Assembly: GCF_005047655.1 (NCBI RefSeq)
Contig: NZ_SUKF01000007.1
Coordinates: 186,001-250,000, forward strand
Direction: 5' to 3'
From: Sinimarinibacterium arenosum
Lineage (GTDB): Bacteria > Pseudomonadota > Gammaproteobacteria > Nevskiales > Nevskiaceae
Length of the DNA stretch: 64,000 nucleotides
Shown here piece after piece: positions 35,702-46,225 of the stretch. Position 1 is the first letter of the stretch. Every line of letters begins with the position of its first letter. Made by a program: the position numbers and the translations under genes. The notes beneath the pieces are model-generated. The model saw nothing but the letters and a program-made list of their open reading frames with translations. It made no database searches and had not been told where the DNA came from.

Positions 35702-36580
35702 ATGGGGAGCCCCGCCGCTCAAAATTCATCGCGCTACTTCGTGCCCGATCCGAGCGTTTGGCCATTTGTACTGACCATCGGTCTGGTGGCTACGATCGTC
35801 GGGGTGTCCGGCTATCTCGAAAACAACCATATCGGTCCCCTTCCGATCTGGCTCGGCGTGGCATTGTCGATCTTCATCATTTTTCGCTGGTTCCAGGGCA
35901 TTGCCCGCGAAAGTGAAGGGGGTCGCTACAGCGCCCAGGTCGATCGCACCTATCGCTGGGGTATGTCGTGGTTCATTTTTTCGGAGGTGATGTTCTTCGC
36001 CGCCTTCTTCGGAGCTCTGTTCTACGCCCGTGGCATGGTGATGCCGTGGTTGTCGGGCGAGGGTGCCAAGCTTTCGACGCATCTGACTCTGTGGCCGAAC
36101 TTCGAAGGTGTGTGGCCGAGCAACGGCCCCGCCAATGTCGGTGGCGAGTTCAAAACCATTCCGGCATTTGATGTGCCGCTGTTGAACACGCTGATTCTGA
36201 TTTCTTCCGGTGTGACGATCACGATGGCGCATCACGCGCTCAAGGAAGGCAAGCGTGGCCTGTGCATCCTCTGGATGTGGGCGACGGTCGCATTGGGCTG
36301 CTCGTTCCTGTACTTCCAGGCCGAGGAGTACATGCATGCGTACCATGAACTGAATCTGACCCTGGGGTCAGGCATTTATGGCTCAACCTTCTTCATGCTG
36401 ACCGGATTTCACGGCATGCACGTGACGCTGGGCACGATCATGCTGACGGTGATCACGTTGCGTCTGATGAAGGGGCACTTCAAGCCGGATTCGCATTTCG
36501 GGTTTGAAGGGGTGGCTTGGTATTGGCACTTCGTGGACGTGGTCTGGATCGGATTGTTCATCGTGGTCTACTGGCTCTGA
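35702..36580 (+). CDS. ctaE: Cytochrome c oxidase subunit III
   Basis: 292 residues with seven predicted helices. The FSEVMFFAAFFGALFY segment and GFHGMHVTLGTIML block, and the C-terminal YWHFVDVVWIGLFIVVYW, are typical of subunit III. A terminator follows 60 bases downstream. Confidence 0.96.
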   Translation: MGSPAAQNSSRYFVPDPSVWPFVLTIGLVATIVGVSGYLENNHIGPLPIWLGVALSIFIIFRWFQGIARESEGGRYSAQVDRTYRWGMSWFIFSEVMFFAAFFGALFYARGMVMPWLSGEGAKLSTHLTLWPNFEGVWPSNGPANVGGEFKTIPAFDVPLLNTLILISSGVTITMAHHALKEGKRGLCILWMWATVALGCSFLYFQAEEYMHAYHELNLTLGSGIYGSTFFMLTGFHGMHVTLGTIMLTVITLRLMKGHFKPDSHFGFEGVAWYWHFVDVVWIGLFIVVYWL

Positions 36581-36643
36581 CCGCGGCGTCTGGAATGGCC
36601 GTCAGCGGCTGGCGCGGTGCAGTATCCCGCACCACCGCAACGA

Positions 36644-36676
36644 CAACGGGCGGCCTCGTGCCGCCCGTTGCGTTTG
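36644..36676 (+). terminator. Hairpin terminator after ctaE
   Basis: CAACGGGCGGC / GCCGCCCGTTG (36644-36654, 36660-36670) form an 11-base-pair perfect stem with a CTCGT loop. The following T-run is weak (CGTTTGTGTC), so termination may be partial. Confidence 0.7.
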
Positions 36677-36726
36677 TGTCTTTGGAGGCTGTAACCCGTG
36701 TGGGGTCGAGATCCTAAGGATCCAGT

Positions 36727-36963
36727 TTACGGGGTCGAGGTTTGCTCGTTCGCGCCAGGATAGATCCCATGCGGATGAATCCAGCCTTGGTGATAGGCCA
36801 GCATGAGGAACAGGATCAGCGTCACCGAGAGTGCGACGCGAATCTTCAATCCGGTCAGTGTGCGCTTGCGTTCACTGCCGTCGCGCACCAGGAACAGCAT
36901 GCTGGTCATCAGTGCGCCGAGGATGGCCAGTAGCAGGACAACGATGACAATTTTGGCGAGCAT
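36727..36963 (-). CDS. DUF2909 twin transmembrane protein
   Basis: 78 residues with two hydrophobic segments (ILLVVLL-like IVIVVLLLAILGALMTSMLF and VALSVTLILFLML) joined by a basic loop (DGSERKRTLTG). This matches the DUF2909 family, often found among oxidase genes. It is the only reverse gene inside the oxidase cluster. Function is unknown. Confidence 0.75.
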   Translation of the reverse strand: MLAKIVIVVLLLAILGALMTSMLFLVRDGSERKRTLTGLKIRVALSVTLILFLMLAYHQGWIHPHGIYPGANEQTSTP

Positions 36964-37060
36964 GGCAGTGGCGCAAGTGGAACCCCGGCATCATACCCGG
37001 CTGGGTCGATTGACGTCGGCAATGGCTTGCATCCGGCTACGGGAACGGGGAGAAGACTGA

Positions 37061-37774
37061 ATGGCAAAGCGAAGCTTTAGACCACCGTGGTGGAGTGTCG
37101 TGCTGGTGGTGGCGCTCAGTGCGCTGATGATCTCGCTCGGTATCTGGCAGGTGAATCGGGGCCAGGCCAAGGCCGAGATGATGTCGCGCTATCTGGCCGC
37201 GTCGACACAGGCACCCCGGGAAATCACATCCGGAGCCTATGCTGAGCCGGGTTTGATTGAACGTGGACGCACCGCAGGGCAGTTCGATGTCGATCATCAG
37301 CTTTTGCTCGACAATCAAAGCCATGACGGCGTTCCGGGGTATCGGGTCTGGACTCCACTGCTGCTGCCGCAGGGCGGCATCGTCGTGGTGGATCGCGGCT
37401 GGATTCCGGCTGGGGGGGACCGAAACCAGAAGCCGGAGATTCCGGCGCCGGGTGGCGAGGTGGCGGTGACAGGCTACTGGCGTGAGTTGCCGCAACCCGG
37501 CATGCGACTCGAAGTCGACAACTGCGTCGAGACGCCCTGGCCCCGAATCGTGCAGTATCCGACCGTTGACGAATTCCGCTGCATCTATGGGGAGTTTGTC
37601 GCTGGCGGCATTCTGTTGATGGATCGCGACATTGCCGGGGGATTTACCCGGGACTGGACCACCGCGCCCGAGATGTCGCCGACCAAGCACTATGGTTACG
37701 CGGCGCAGTGGTTCGCTTTCACGCTGACGCTGATCGTGATCTTTATCGTGATGAATCTAAAACGTAAGCAATGA
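37061..37774 (+). CDS. SURF1 family cytochrome oxidase biogenesis protein
   Basis: 237 residues with an N-terminal and a C-terminal membrane helix around a periplasmic domain. LGIWQVNRGQAK, VWTPLLLPQGGIVVVDRGWIP and the C-terminal HYGYAAQWFAFTLTLIVIF are signature SURF1 blocks. It helps insert haem a. Its stop overlaps the ATG of the next gene (ATGA). Confidence 0.93.
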   Translation: MAKRSFRPPWWSVVLVVALSALMISLGIWQVNRGQAKAEMMSRYLAASTQAPREITSGAYAEPGLIERGRTAGQFDVDHQLLLDNQSHDGVPGYRVWTPLLLPQGGIVVVDRGWIPAGGDRNQKPEIPAPGGEVAVTGYWRELPQPGMRLEVDNCVETPWPRIVQYPTVDEFRCIYGEFVAGGILLMDRDIAGGFTRDWTTAPEMSPTKHYGYAAQWFAFTLTLIVIFIVMNLKRKQ

Positions 37775-38361
37775 CCCAGACTCGTCCTCGCGGGCGCCTG
37801 CAGTTTCTGCTGTTGGCCGCTCTGTTCTTCGCTCCGCTGTTGGCAGCGGTTCTGCTCTATTTCGTATTTCCGCAGTGGACTCCGAGCGGGCGGGTCAACA
37901 AGGGCGAGCTGATTGATCCGGCACGCCCGATTCCGGTCATCGAGGCGTTGGATGAGTCCGGCCAGCCCGCAGGCGAGCGCGTGCTGCGGGGGCGCTGGTC
38001 GTATGTCTTCGTTGCCGGCGAGCAGTGCGATGCGGCTTGCGCGGACAAGCTGCACCAGATTCGCCAGATTCGAACGCTGCTCAACGAGAAGCGCCTGCGG
38101 GTCCGTCGCGTCTATCTGGCGCCGACCCCTGCGGCCGCTGCTGCCGCCCATGCACAACTTGCGGCCGAGCACCCGGATCTGGAGTTTCTCTCCGATACCC
38201 CCGATGCGATCTACCGCCATTTCTTCGAGGGTGGCGATGCGCAGGCGCTGTATCTGGTCGACCCGTTGGGCAACTGGCTGATGCGCTATGCCGGCGATGC
38301 CGACTCGAATGACATCCTGCGTGACATCCGCAAACTGCTGCGCGTGTCCCAGATCGGCTGA
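37771..38361 (+). CDS. SCO-like/thioredoxin-fold oxidase assembly protein
   Basis: 196 residues. One N-terminal membrane anchor (about 10-30) precedes a thioredoxin-like domain with CDAAC, similar in spacing to the CxxxC copper site of SCO proteins. I do not see the usual conserved His in the same place, so copper binding is uncertain. It is coupled to SURF1 by a 4-base overlap and followed by ctaA, supporting a role in oxidase assembly. Confidence 0.7.
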   Translation: MTQTRPRGRLQFLLLAALFFAPLLAAVLLYFVFPQWTPSGRVNKGELIDPARPIPVIEALDESGQPAGERVLRGRWSYVFVAGEQCDAACADKLHQIRQIRTLLNEKRLRVRRVYLAPTPAAAAAAHAQLAAEHPDLEFLSDTPDAIYRHFFEGGDAQALYLVDPLGNWLMRYAGDADSNDILRDIRKLLRVSQIG

Positions 38362-38474
38362 ATCGGCGGCCCGGTCGGTCGCTCAAGGGCATCCACGGGC
38401 CTTCAGGTAAAATGCGCGGCCCGCCGGGCGGATATTCCTTCGGTAAACGAGTCTCTTCGGAAGCACACATCGCG

Positions 38475-39566
38475 ATGGTCTGGTTTCAACGTCTCAATCT
38501 GCTGACGCTCCTGTTGTGCTTCTGCGTCATCGTCTTCGGTGCCTACGTCCGGTTGTCCGATGCCGGGCTGGGCTGTCCGGACTGGCCGGGATGCTACGGA
38601 CATCTGGCGGTGCCGGACGCGCCGCACGAAGTGGCCGCCGCAGAGCAGGCGTATCCGCAGCGCCCGGTCGAGACCCCTAAGGCGTGGAAGGAAATGATCC
38701 ACCGATACCTGGCGTCGACGCTGGGTTTGCTGATCGTGATCCTGGCGCTGATGTCGCTGCGGATTCGTGATCCACGCATCCCGCGCGTACTGCCCTGGTT
38801 CCTGGTGGCACTGGTGATATTCCAGGGTGTGCTGGGCATGTGGACCGTGACCTGGCAGCTGAAGCCGCTGGCGGTGACCGGACATCTGCTCGGTGGAATG
38901 ACGACGATGTCATTGCTGCTGTGGATGTGGCTGGGTACGCGACGGGCGGTGCCGACGGTGGCGGTCCAGGTCGTCGAGCGCGAGATGCGCAACGAGCGCC
39001 AGGCTGCCTGGGCGATGCAGCGTGAGGTCGTTGCCGAGGCGACCTATACCGTCGTCCCGGCCCCTCGCAGAGTGCGTCTGTTCGCGGGCGTGGCGCTGGC
39101 GGTGGTCGCGGTACAGATTTTCCTCGGCGGATGGACCAGCACCAACTACGCCGCGTTGGCGTGCCCGGACTTCCCCACCTGCCACGGCAGCTACTGGCCG
39201 CAGATGGATGTAGCGACGGCATACACGCTGTGGCACGGCCTCGGAATCAACTATGAGTACGGCATTCTGGATGCGCGCGCGCGCGTGACCATCCACTTCT
39301 TCCATCGCGTCGGCGCATTGGTTGTCACGACCGTGGTGGGATTGTTCGGGCTATATCTGCTACTGCGTTCGGCGGCACCTCGATGGCGCGCGCTGGGCGG
39401 AGGGGTTCTGGTGGCGCTGGGCCTGCAGGTCGCGATCGGCATCAGCGTGGTGGTGCTGCAACTGCCGCTCTGGCTGGCCGACGCGCACAACGCGGGTGCC
39501 GCAGTGCTGCTGGCGGCGATGGTGATTGCGAACCGCCTGGCTTGGTGGGCACCGGAGCATGACTGA
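38475..39566 (+). CDS. ctaA: Haem A synthase (CtaA/COX15)
   Basis: 363 residues from ATG 38475 (MVWFQRLN). Multiple membrane helices, the YVRLSDAGLGCPDWPGCYG block, HRYLASTLG, TNYAALACPDFPTCHG and FFHRVGALVV (haem ligands) are diagnostic. It oxidises haem O to haem A. Overlaps ctaB at its end (ATGACTGA). Confidence 0.95.
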   Translation: MVWFQRLNLLTLLLCFCVIVFGAYVRLSDAGLGCPDWPGCYGHLAVPDAPHEVAAAEQAYPQRPVETPKAWKEMIHRYLASTLGLLIVILALMSLRIRDPRIPRVLPWFLVALVIFQGVLGMWTVTWQLKPLAVTGHLLGGMTTMSLLLWMWLGTRRAVPTVAVQVVEREMRNERQAAWAMQREVVAEATYTVVPAPRRVRLFAGVALAVVAVQIFLGGWTSTNYAALACPDFPTCHGSYWPQMDVATAYTLWHGLGINYEYGILDARARVTIHFFHRVGALVVTTVVGLFGLYLLLRSAAPRWRALGGGVLVALGLQVAIGISVVVLQLPLWLADAHNAGAAVLLAAMVIANRLAWWAPEHD

Positions 39567-40470
39567 GGTGGCCGTGGTGAATACGCTGGGGCGACCATCA
39601 CGGCTGCGTGAGTACTACGAGCTGTGCAAGCCGCGCGTGGTGATGCTGATTGTCTTCACGGCGGTGGTCGGTATGTTCCTGGCGGTACCGGGGATGCCGC
39701 CCTTGTCGGCACTGGTCTGGGGGACTTTGGGCATCGGTCTGCAGGCTTCTGCTGCTGCGGCCGTCAACCAGATCATTGATCGAAACATCGATGCGCGCAT
39801 GGCCCGGACCTGTGGGCGTCCGCTGGTGACCGGTGCGCTGACGATGACCGAGTCGATTGCCTTCGCGACCGTGTTGGGTTTGGTCGGCTTCGTCATGCTG
39901 TGGTTCTGGGTCAATCCGCTGACCGCAATCCTGACCCAGTTCACCCTGATCGGCTACGCAGGCGTGTACACGCTCTACCTGAAGCGCGCCACACCACAGA
40001 ACATCGTCATCGGTGGGGCCGCCGGCGCTGCGCCGCCGGTACTGGGCTGGGTTGCCGTGACGGGCGAAGTCCACGCCCACGCCTTGATCCTGTTTGCGAT
40101 CATTTTCATCTGGACTCCGCCGCATTTCTGGGCGCTGGCGATCGAGCGGCGCGATGAATATGCCAAGGCGGATATCCCGATGCTACCGGTAACGCATGGC
40201 ATCGCCTTCACACAGACGCAGGTGTTGCTGTATACGATTCTGCTGACCTCGGTGACGGTACTGCCGTACGCAACCGCGATGTCAGGGCTGCTCTACCTGA
40301 CTGGGGCGCTGGCGCTGGATGCCGTGTTTCTGGGCTACGCCTTGCGTCTCAAGTATGCGCCGAAGCCGGGTTTGCCGATGCGCACGTTCGGCTACTCCAT
40401 CGTCTACCTGATGGGGATTTTCACCTTGCTGCTGGTAGACCACTACGTGGCCCCGTTGATCGGGGTCTGA
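39559..40470 (+). CDS. ctaB: Protohaem IX farnesyltransferase
   Basis: 303 residues from ATG 39559. The UbiA-type motif NQIIDRNIDARMARTCGRPL and nine helices, plus WTPPHFWALAIERRDEYAKADIPMLPV, mark CtaB. It makes haem O for haem A synthase. Last gene of the cluster; a bidirectional terminator follows. Confidence 0.96.
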   Translation: MTEVAVVNTLGRPSRLREYYELCKPRVVMLIVFTAVVGMFLAVPGMPPLSALVWGTLGIGLQASAAAAVNQIIDRNIDARMARTCGRPLVTGALTMTESIAFATVLGLVGFVMLWFWVNPLTAILTQFTLIGYAGVYTLYLKRATPQNIVIGGAAGAAPPVLGWVAVTGEVHAHALILFAIIFIWTPPHFWALAIERRDEYAKADIPMLPVTHGIAFTQTQVLLYTILLTSVTVLPYATAMSGLLYLTGALALDAVFLGYALRLKYAPKPGLPMRTFGYSIVYLMGIFTLLLVDHYVAPLIGV

Positions 40471-40496
40471 GTGCGCGGTAGTGCGAAGTCGAACAT

Positions 40497-40526
40497 AAAA
40501 AAAGGCCCGCATCAGCGGGCCTTTTT
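40497..40526. terminator. Bidirectional terminator between ctaB and rpoH
   Basis: AAAGGCCCGC (40501-40510), ATCA, GCGGGCCTTT (40515-40524) form a perfect 10-base-pair stem, with an A-run on the left and T-run on the right. It can end transcription from both converging operons. Confidence 0.92.
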
Positions 40527-40546
40527 GATTCTGCGCTGGGCAAAAT

Positions 40547-41410
40547 TCAGGCTTCGATCACGCTGCGCAGCTTCTTCATTGCGGCGGATTCGATCTGGCG
40601 GATGCGTTCTGCCGACACGCCATACTCGTCGGCCAGTTCCTGCAAGCCGGTCTTGCCGTCTTCATTGAGCCAGCGGCGCTGCAGAATGTCTCGCGAACGA
40701 TCATCCAGGATGTCCAGCGCCCGAGCCATCTTCAGCTCGCGCTGGTCCTGCCACTCGCTTTCTTCGATCTCGCTGATCGCGTCATGTTCGTCGGCCAGAT
40801 AGTCTTCCGGCGCGTAGACCTCGTCACCGTCGATCGTCGCGCCGCTAAAGCCGACGTCTCCGCCGCTCAGCCGCGCCTCCATCTGGTAAACCTCTTCCGG
40901 CTTGACGTTGAGGTCCGCCGCAATGGCTTCAGCCTCGGCCGGCTTCAGCCAGCCCAGTTCCCGCTTGGCCGAGCGCAGATTGAAGAACAGCTTGCGCTGT
41001 GCCTTGGTCGTGGCGATTTTCACGATGCGCCAGTTCTTCAGCACGAACTCATGAATTTCAGCCTTGATCCAGTGCACCGCGAATGAAATCAGGCGGACGC
41101 CGACGTCGGGGTCGAAGCGCTTGACCGCTTTCATCAGGCCGACATTGCCTTCCTGGATCAGGTCCGCCAGCGGCAGGCCATAACCAAGGTAGCCGCGCGC
41201 GATATGCACGACGTGGCGCAAATTGGACAGCACGAGCTGCTGGGCGGCGTTCAGATCCTCGGCGTCACGCAGCTTTTCCGCGAGCGCCTTCTCATCATCC
41301 GAACTCAGCACCGGGATGCTATTGACGTGCGAAATATAGGAATCGAGACTGCCGGCCAGCGGCATCAGCATCGTTGGCTGGCGCAGTCCTACGGCGGTTG
41401 CAGTCGTCAT
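40547..41410 (-). CDS. rpoH: RNA polymerase sigma-32 factor
   Basis: 287 residues. The ATG at 41410 (MTTATAVG) has GGGAGA seven bases upstream and is preferred to the in-frame ATG at 41425. Sigma region 2 (NLRHVVHIARGYLGYGLPLADLIQEGNVGLMKA), the RpoH-box QRKLFFNLRS and a region 4 helix-turn-helix (SAERIRQIESAAMKKLR) are present. It directs the heat-shock regulon. A perfect CIRCE element lies just upstream. Confidence 0.96.
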   Translation of the reverse strand: MTTATAVGLRQPTMLMPLAGSLDSYISHVNSIPVLSSDDEKALAEKLRDAEDLNAAQQLVLSNLRHVVHIARGYLGYGLPLADLIQEGNVGLMKAVKRFDPDVGVRLISFAVHWIKAEIHEFVLKNWRIVKIATTKAQRKLFFNLRSAKRELGWLKPAEAEAIAADLNVKPEEVYQMEARLSGGDVGFSGATIDGDEVYAPEDYLADEHDAISEIEESEWQDQRELKMARALDILDDRSRDILQRRWLNEDGKTGLQELADEYGVSAERIRQIESAAMKKLRSVIEA

Positions 41411-41435
41411 TGATGTATCTCCCATGGCGGCAATA

Positions 41436-41462
41436 TTAGCACTCGCAAAATAAGAGTGCTAA
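41436..41462. promoter_or_regulatory. CIRCE element (HrcA operator) upstream of rpoH
   Basis: TTAGCACTC-N9-GAGTGCTAA, identical to the CIRCE consensus with the canonical nine-base spacer. It ends about 26 bases before the rpoH start. HrcA is therefore expected to repress rpoH. Confidence 0.93.
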
Positions 41463-41520
41463 ACGGCGTAAAAAGTTCCCAGCCGTTCCCCTGCCGAGCC
41501 CTACAGGCGCTTATTGGGGG

Positions 41521-42457
41521 CTATTTCGGCTCGATCAAGGCCAGACGACGGCTTACGGTGACAAATGCGGCGGCCCAGCCCAGCACGACTCCGGCCGCCG
41601 ACAGCGCCAGTCCATCTGCGGTGGCCAAGCCTGCCAGGCGGAAATCGCTCCCGTACAGGCTGGCGAGTTCGGCCGATGGGCCCGCCATGACATGGGTGCC
41701 CGCAGCAACCAGCGCCCAGGCCAGTAGGCCGCCGCCGAGCCCGAACCAGAAGCCGGCGTATAGAAAAGGGCGGCGGATAAAACTATCCGGGGCGCCGATC
41801 AGCTTCATGACCTCGATTTCATCGCGTCGCGACTCGATATCCAGTCGGATCGTGTTGCCGATGATCACCATGACAGCCAGCCCCAGCAGCAGTGCCAGGA
41901 TGCCGACAGAGCGCTCAGCGATGGCCAGCAGGGCGTAGAGCCGCTCCAGCCATTGCCGATCAAGCTTGGCGATGTCGACTTCCGGCAATTTGGCCAGACG
42001 GTCTGCCAACTGGCTGACGTCGGCCTGTGTCTGACCTGCGCTGGGCGTGACCACAATCACCGCCGGAAGCGGATTGTTCTCCAGAATATCCAGCGCATCG
42101 CCAAAACCCGATTGCTTGCGGAAGTCTTTCAGGGACTGTTCGCGCGAGATGTAGTGGGTTTTGCCGACGATCTTGTCGCTACCCATCTCGCGCGCCAACG
42201 CCTGCCCACGCTCAGGGCTGACGCTGTCTTTGAGAAACAGCGAAATCTGCAGATTGGCCTGCCAGCTGTAACCGACGGAGGAAAGGTTGCGGGTGGCGAC
42301 GTAGAGCCCGGCCGGGAGAGCCAGGGCGATGCCGATCACCAGTGCCGTCAGCGCTGCGGCCAGTGGCGCTTGGCCGATTTTGCCGAGCGAGAAAAACAGC
42401 ACGCGCAGATGTTCGTGTCCGATCCTTGCAAGCCAGCTAGGGCGCTCCATGCCCACT

Positions 42458-42471
<14 letters not shown>
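41521..42471 (-). CDS. ftsX: Cell division protein FtsX
   Basis: 316 residues with four predicted helices and a periplasmic loop after the first (LQISLFLKDSVSPERGQALA). Helices around AIAERSVGILALLLGLAVMVIIGNTIRL and near the C-terminus are typical. It forms with FtsE an ABC-like complex that controls septal peptidoglycan hydrolases. Start overlaps ftsE by 14 bases. Confidence 0.92.
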
Positions 42472-43174
<703 letters not shown>

Positions 43175-43266
43175 GGACGCACCTGACACAGTGGCGGCCG
43201 TTCGCATCGCCCTAGTGCGCGACGTTCCCGCTGCAATGTCGCCCAGCCCTTCCCCAGTCCCGACAT

Positions 43267-44223
43267 TCAATCCCCGATCAAGGCGTCAGCGTACGCGCGC
43301 GCATCAAAGACCTGCAGATCCTCAACGGCCTCGCCGACGCCGATGAACCGTACCGGCAACGACAGGCGACGTGCGATGGCCAGCAGGATACCGCCCTTGG
43401 CAGTGCCATCCAACTTGGTGATCGCAATTCCGGTCAGGCCGATCGCCTCATGGAACTGCAACGCCTGGTTCAGCGCGTTGCCGCCGGTGGTGCCGTCGAC
43501 CACCAGGAGGACCTCGTGCGGTGCGTAGGGATCGTGCTTCTGCACCACACGCTTGATCTTGCGCAGCTCTTCCATCAGATGGGACTGCGTGTGCAAGCGT
43601 CCCGCAGTGTCGGCGATGACGACATCAATGCCGCGGCTCTTTGCCGACTGCACCGCGTCAAAGATCACGCTGGCGGAATCGGCGCCTTCGCCCTGCGACA
43701 GGCATGGAACGTCGGCACGCTGTGACCAGGTCAGCAGCTGATTGACCGCAGCGGCACGGAAGGTGTCGCCAGCAGCCAGCAGAACGCTTTTGCCTTCACG
43801 CTTTAGGCGCATGGCGAGTTTGCCGATCGTGGTGGTTTTGCCAGCGCCATTGACGCCGACGACGAACACGATATACGGGCGGATGAAATCCGGAATTTGC
43901 AGCGGTCTTGATACCGGTTCCAGCAGTTCCACCAGGGATTTGCGCAAGAACGCACGCAACTGATCCGGTGTGCGCACGCGTCCGGCGCCGACCTCGTTAC
44001 GCAGACGTGTCATCAACCAGTCGGTGGCTTCGACACCGGCATCCGCAGTCAGCAAGCGGGTTTCGATTTCGTCCAGGGCGTCATCGTCAAGGCTTCCTTG
44101 CCCGAACAGCGTGCCAATGTCGCGCGTGAGCCATGAGTCGCCTTTGTTCAGGCGTGCGCGCAGTCGCTTGATCAGTCCGGCTTCGTTGTCACCGGAAGGA
44201 TTATTTGAGGGTGTTTCGGACAT
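43267..44223 (-). CDS. ftsY: Signal recognition particle receptor FtsY
   Basis: 318 residues, much shorter than Escherichia coli FtsY because the acidic N-terminal domain is missing. N domain (about 15-90) is followed by the G domain: GVNGAGKTTT, DTFRAAAVNQL, DTAGRL, TKLDGTAKGG. It docks SRP at the membrane. Confidence 0.96.
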   Translation of the reverse strand: MSETPSNNPSGDNEAGLIKRLRARLNKGDSWLTRDIGTLFGQGSLDDDALDEIETRLLTADAGVEATDWLMTRLRNEVGAGRVRTPDQLRAFLRKSLVELLEPVSRPLQIPDFIRPYIVFVVGVNGAGKTTTIGKLAMRLKREGKSVLLAAGDTFRAAAVNQLLTWSQRADVPCLSQGEGADSASVIFDAVQSAKSRGIDVVIADTAGRLHTQSHLMEELRKIKRVVQKHDPYAPHEVLLVVDGTTGGNALNQALQFHEAIGLTGIAITKLDGTAKGGILLAIARRLSLPVRFIGVGEAVEDLQVFDARAYADALIGD

Positions 44224-44245
44224 GAGGTTTTTTCGCAGCAGCGGA

Positions 44246-46225
44246 CTATCCGGCCCGGGAGGATAACAGCAGGCAGTCAGCGCGCCGCTCGATCAGGGTT
44301 GAGTCCAGCGGAGTTAACCACTGTTCCAGCAAACCGATTGATGGAGGGTCAAGGCGCGGGTCCGCGGCGGGATAGCGGATCAGTCGATACAGTCCGCGCG
44401 CCTGCAGGGACAGTACCGACCCCAGCCACAACGAGCGGCCATCCTCGAGTTGACGCCCAGAGGGCCATAGGCGCAGCAGATACTCGTGGTCATTGTCGAT
44501 CGGCAGGCGGAGTTGCAGTACAGGGTGCCGTCCCGCATGCACCTGTGGCAGTACCGGCAAGTCGGCGATCGGGGATTCGGCTGTGAGCCAGCGCAGGCTG
44601 TTGCCAAAATTCAGTGTCGGCAGTGGTTGCCAGCCGACACTGCGCAGTTGCGCGTCGATCTGCTCCAGTGGCGCCGCCCACTGCAGCTGCAAGGTCTGCT
44701 TGCTGCGCCCGGCAACGTCGATCCGCGAACGCGGAAATTGCCGCCACAGCTCGGATTGCCACTGGGCTTCTGAGATTGTCTGCAGCGGATGTTGGGCTGT
44801 GTGCGTTGGCGTGCTGGCGCCGCCCAGAGCCAGACTGGCACTCAAGACGAAACTTACGGTGATCGGCGGGAGCACGCGCATCGGGTCCAGGCGCTCGGGA
44901 CGGTGGCGGCGGTAGCCCAGCCCGAGCAATGCCGCCCAGGCGATGCCGATCAACAGTGAAAACACCGCGATGCTGTACCACTGTGCGCCGAGATAAAGCT
45001 GTGCCCACAGCAACAGCAGGAGCAGCACCGTGCTGCTGCCGAACAGTGCGATGCGCGTGCCGATTGGACGTCCCGTGGCGAGCAGAACCGGCAGGAACGC
45101 ATAGACCACGGTGGCCAGCACAAAATCACGCGCGACGTCATCCGATGGCGCGGCGGTGCCGAAGTAGATGTAGGGCGGTGGCAAAGTCGGAATGGTGTAG
45201 ACACCGGCGGACAGCAGGGCCCCAAGCGCGATGGCCGCCGCCCAATGCGCGGCCGCGCGCGGTTTGCGCAATGCCAGCAGCAAGGCCAGCGTGACCAGGG
45301 CGACCGGGGCATAGACATTCCACTCGCCCAGCCGCAGCACTCTGGCGGCCAGCGCCAGCCCCCAGGGGGTGTGCAGATCGCGCAGCGACTGGAAGGCCGC
45401 GGCGTCCAGGGCGACCGGATAGGTGTGCACACCTGCACCGGCGACCAGCCAGATCCAGATGCTGCTGATCACCAGCAGAACTGTCGCAAGCAGCAGCAGT
45501 ACCGGTGTCTCGGGTTGCGCGGGATCGGCGAGTGCCACGCCGAACTTGCCCAGTCTGCGGTGGCGCCGACTCCAGTCGAGCATGCGGCCAATCCAGTTCT
45601 CAGCGTGATTCTGCAGTGTCCGGATCGAGAAAACCGTGAGCCAGACCGAGACGCTCAAGGTGATCAGCAGGCCCACCAGAAGCAACGCCAGGCGTCCCGC
45701 GACTTCTGCCGCGAGCCCGAGCGAAGCGCCGAAGACCACGCCAGGGAGGACAAAGGTGAATGCCCAGACCGTTGCCGAACCGATGTCAGCTCCGAGAAAG
45801 ATCGGCAGACGCATGCCCGAAGCCCCTGCCAGCGCCGGAACGAGTGCGCGCATTGGGCCGAGAAAGCGCGCGAGCACGATGCTGTATGCGCCGTAGCGCG
45901 CGAAAAAGCGACGGCCGTTTTGCAGAACTTCAGGATGGCGGTGCAGAAAGCGGCCCGCAAACAGACGCTCGCCATAGCGATGCCCGAGCCAGAAGCTGAA
46001 GCCGTCGCCGGCGACCGCGCCCAGCGTCGCCAGGGTGACGGCATGCCACAGCTCGATCGCGCCAAGCGCCACCAGCGCGCCTCCAGCGAACAGGGCGATC
46101 CCGGCTGGCACGAACATGCCAACGACAAAGATCGAGTCCAGCAGTGCAGCCAGAAAAAACAGCACCAGCGCCCAGGTCGGATGGGCCGTTACCCACGCCA
46201 GGGAATGCTGGAGTGCTTCGATCAT
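44246..46225 (-). CDS. DedA-type VTT protein fused to PAP2-like and LssY-like domains
   Basis: 659 residues. Residues about 1-200 are a DedA/VTT membrane domain ([23 protein letters not shown] and [17 protein letters not shown]). A central part (about 230-440) with several helices aligns by position with the PAP2 phosphatase fold, but the phosphatase motifs are lost: PSDD stands where PSGH would be and I find no SRxxxxxHxxxD pattern. The rest (about 450-650) resembles the soluble C-terminal part of LssY. DedA proteins are lipid scramblase-like. Its start overlaps the hemL stop (ATGA). Confidence 0.75.
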   Translation of the reverse strand: MIEALQHSLAWVTAHPTWALVLFFLAALLDSIFVVGMFVPAGIALFAGGALVALGAIELWHAVTLATLGAVAGDGFSFWLGHRYGERLFAGRFLHRHPEVLQNGRRFFARYGAYSIVLARFLGPMRALVPALAGASGMRLPIFLGADIGSATVWAFTFVLPGVVFGASLGLAAEVAGRLALLLVGLLITLSVSVWLTVFSIRTLQNHAENWIGRMLDWSRRHRRLGKFGVALADPAQPETPVLLLLATVLLVISSIWIWLVAGAGVHTYPVALDAAAFQSLRDLHTPWGLALAARVLRLGEWNVYAPVALVTLALLLALRKPRAAAHWAAAIALGALLSAGVYTIPTLPPPYIYFGTAAPSDDVARDFVLATVVYAFLPVLLATGRPIGTRIALFGSSTVLLLLLLWAQLYLGAQWYSIAVFSLLIGIAWAALLGLGYRRHRPERLDPMRVLPPITVSFVLSASLALGGASTPTHTAQHPLQTISEAQWQSELWRQFPRSRIDVAGRSKQTLQLQWAAPLEQIDAQLRSVGWQPLPTLNFGNSLRWLTAESPIADLPVLPQVHAGRHPVLQLRLPIDNDHEYLLRLWPSGRQLEDGRSLWLGSVLSLQARGLYRLIRYPAADPRLDPPSIGLLEQWLTPLDSTLIERRADCLLLSSRAG

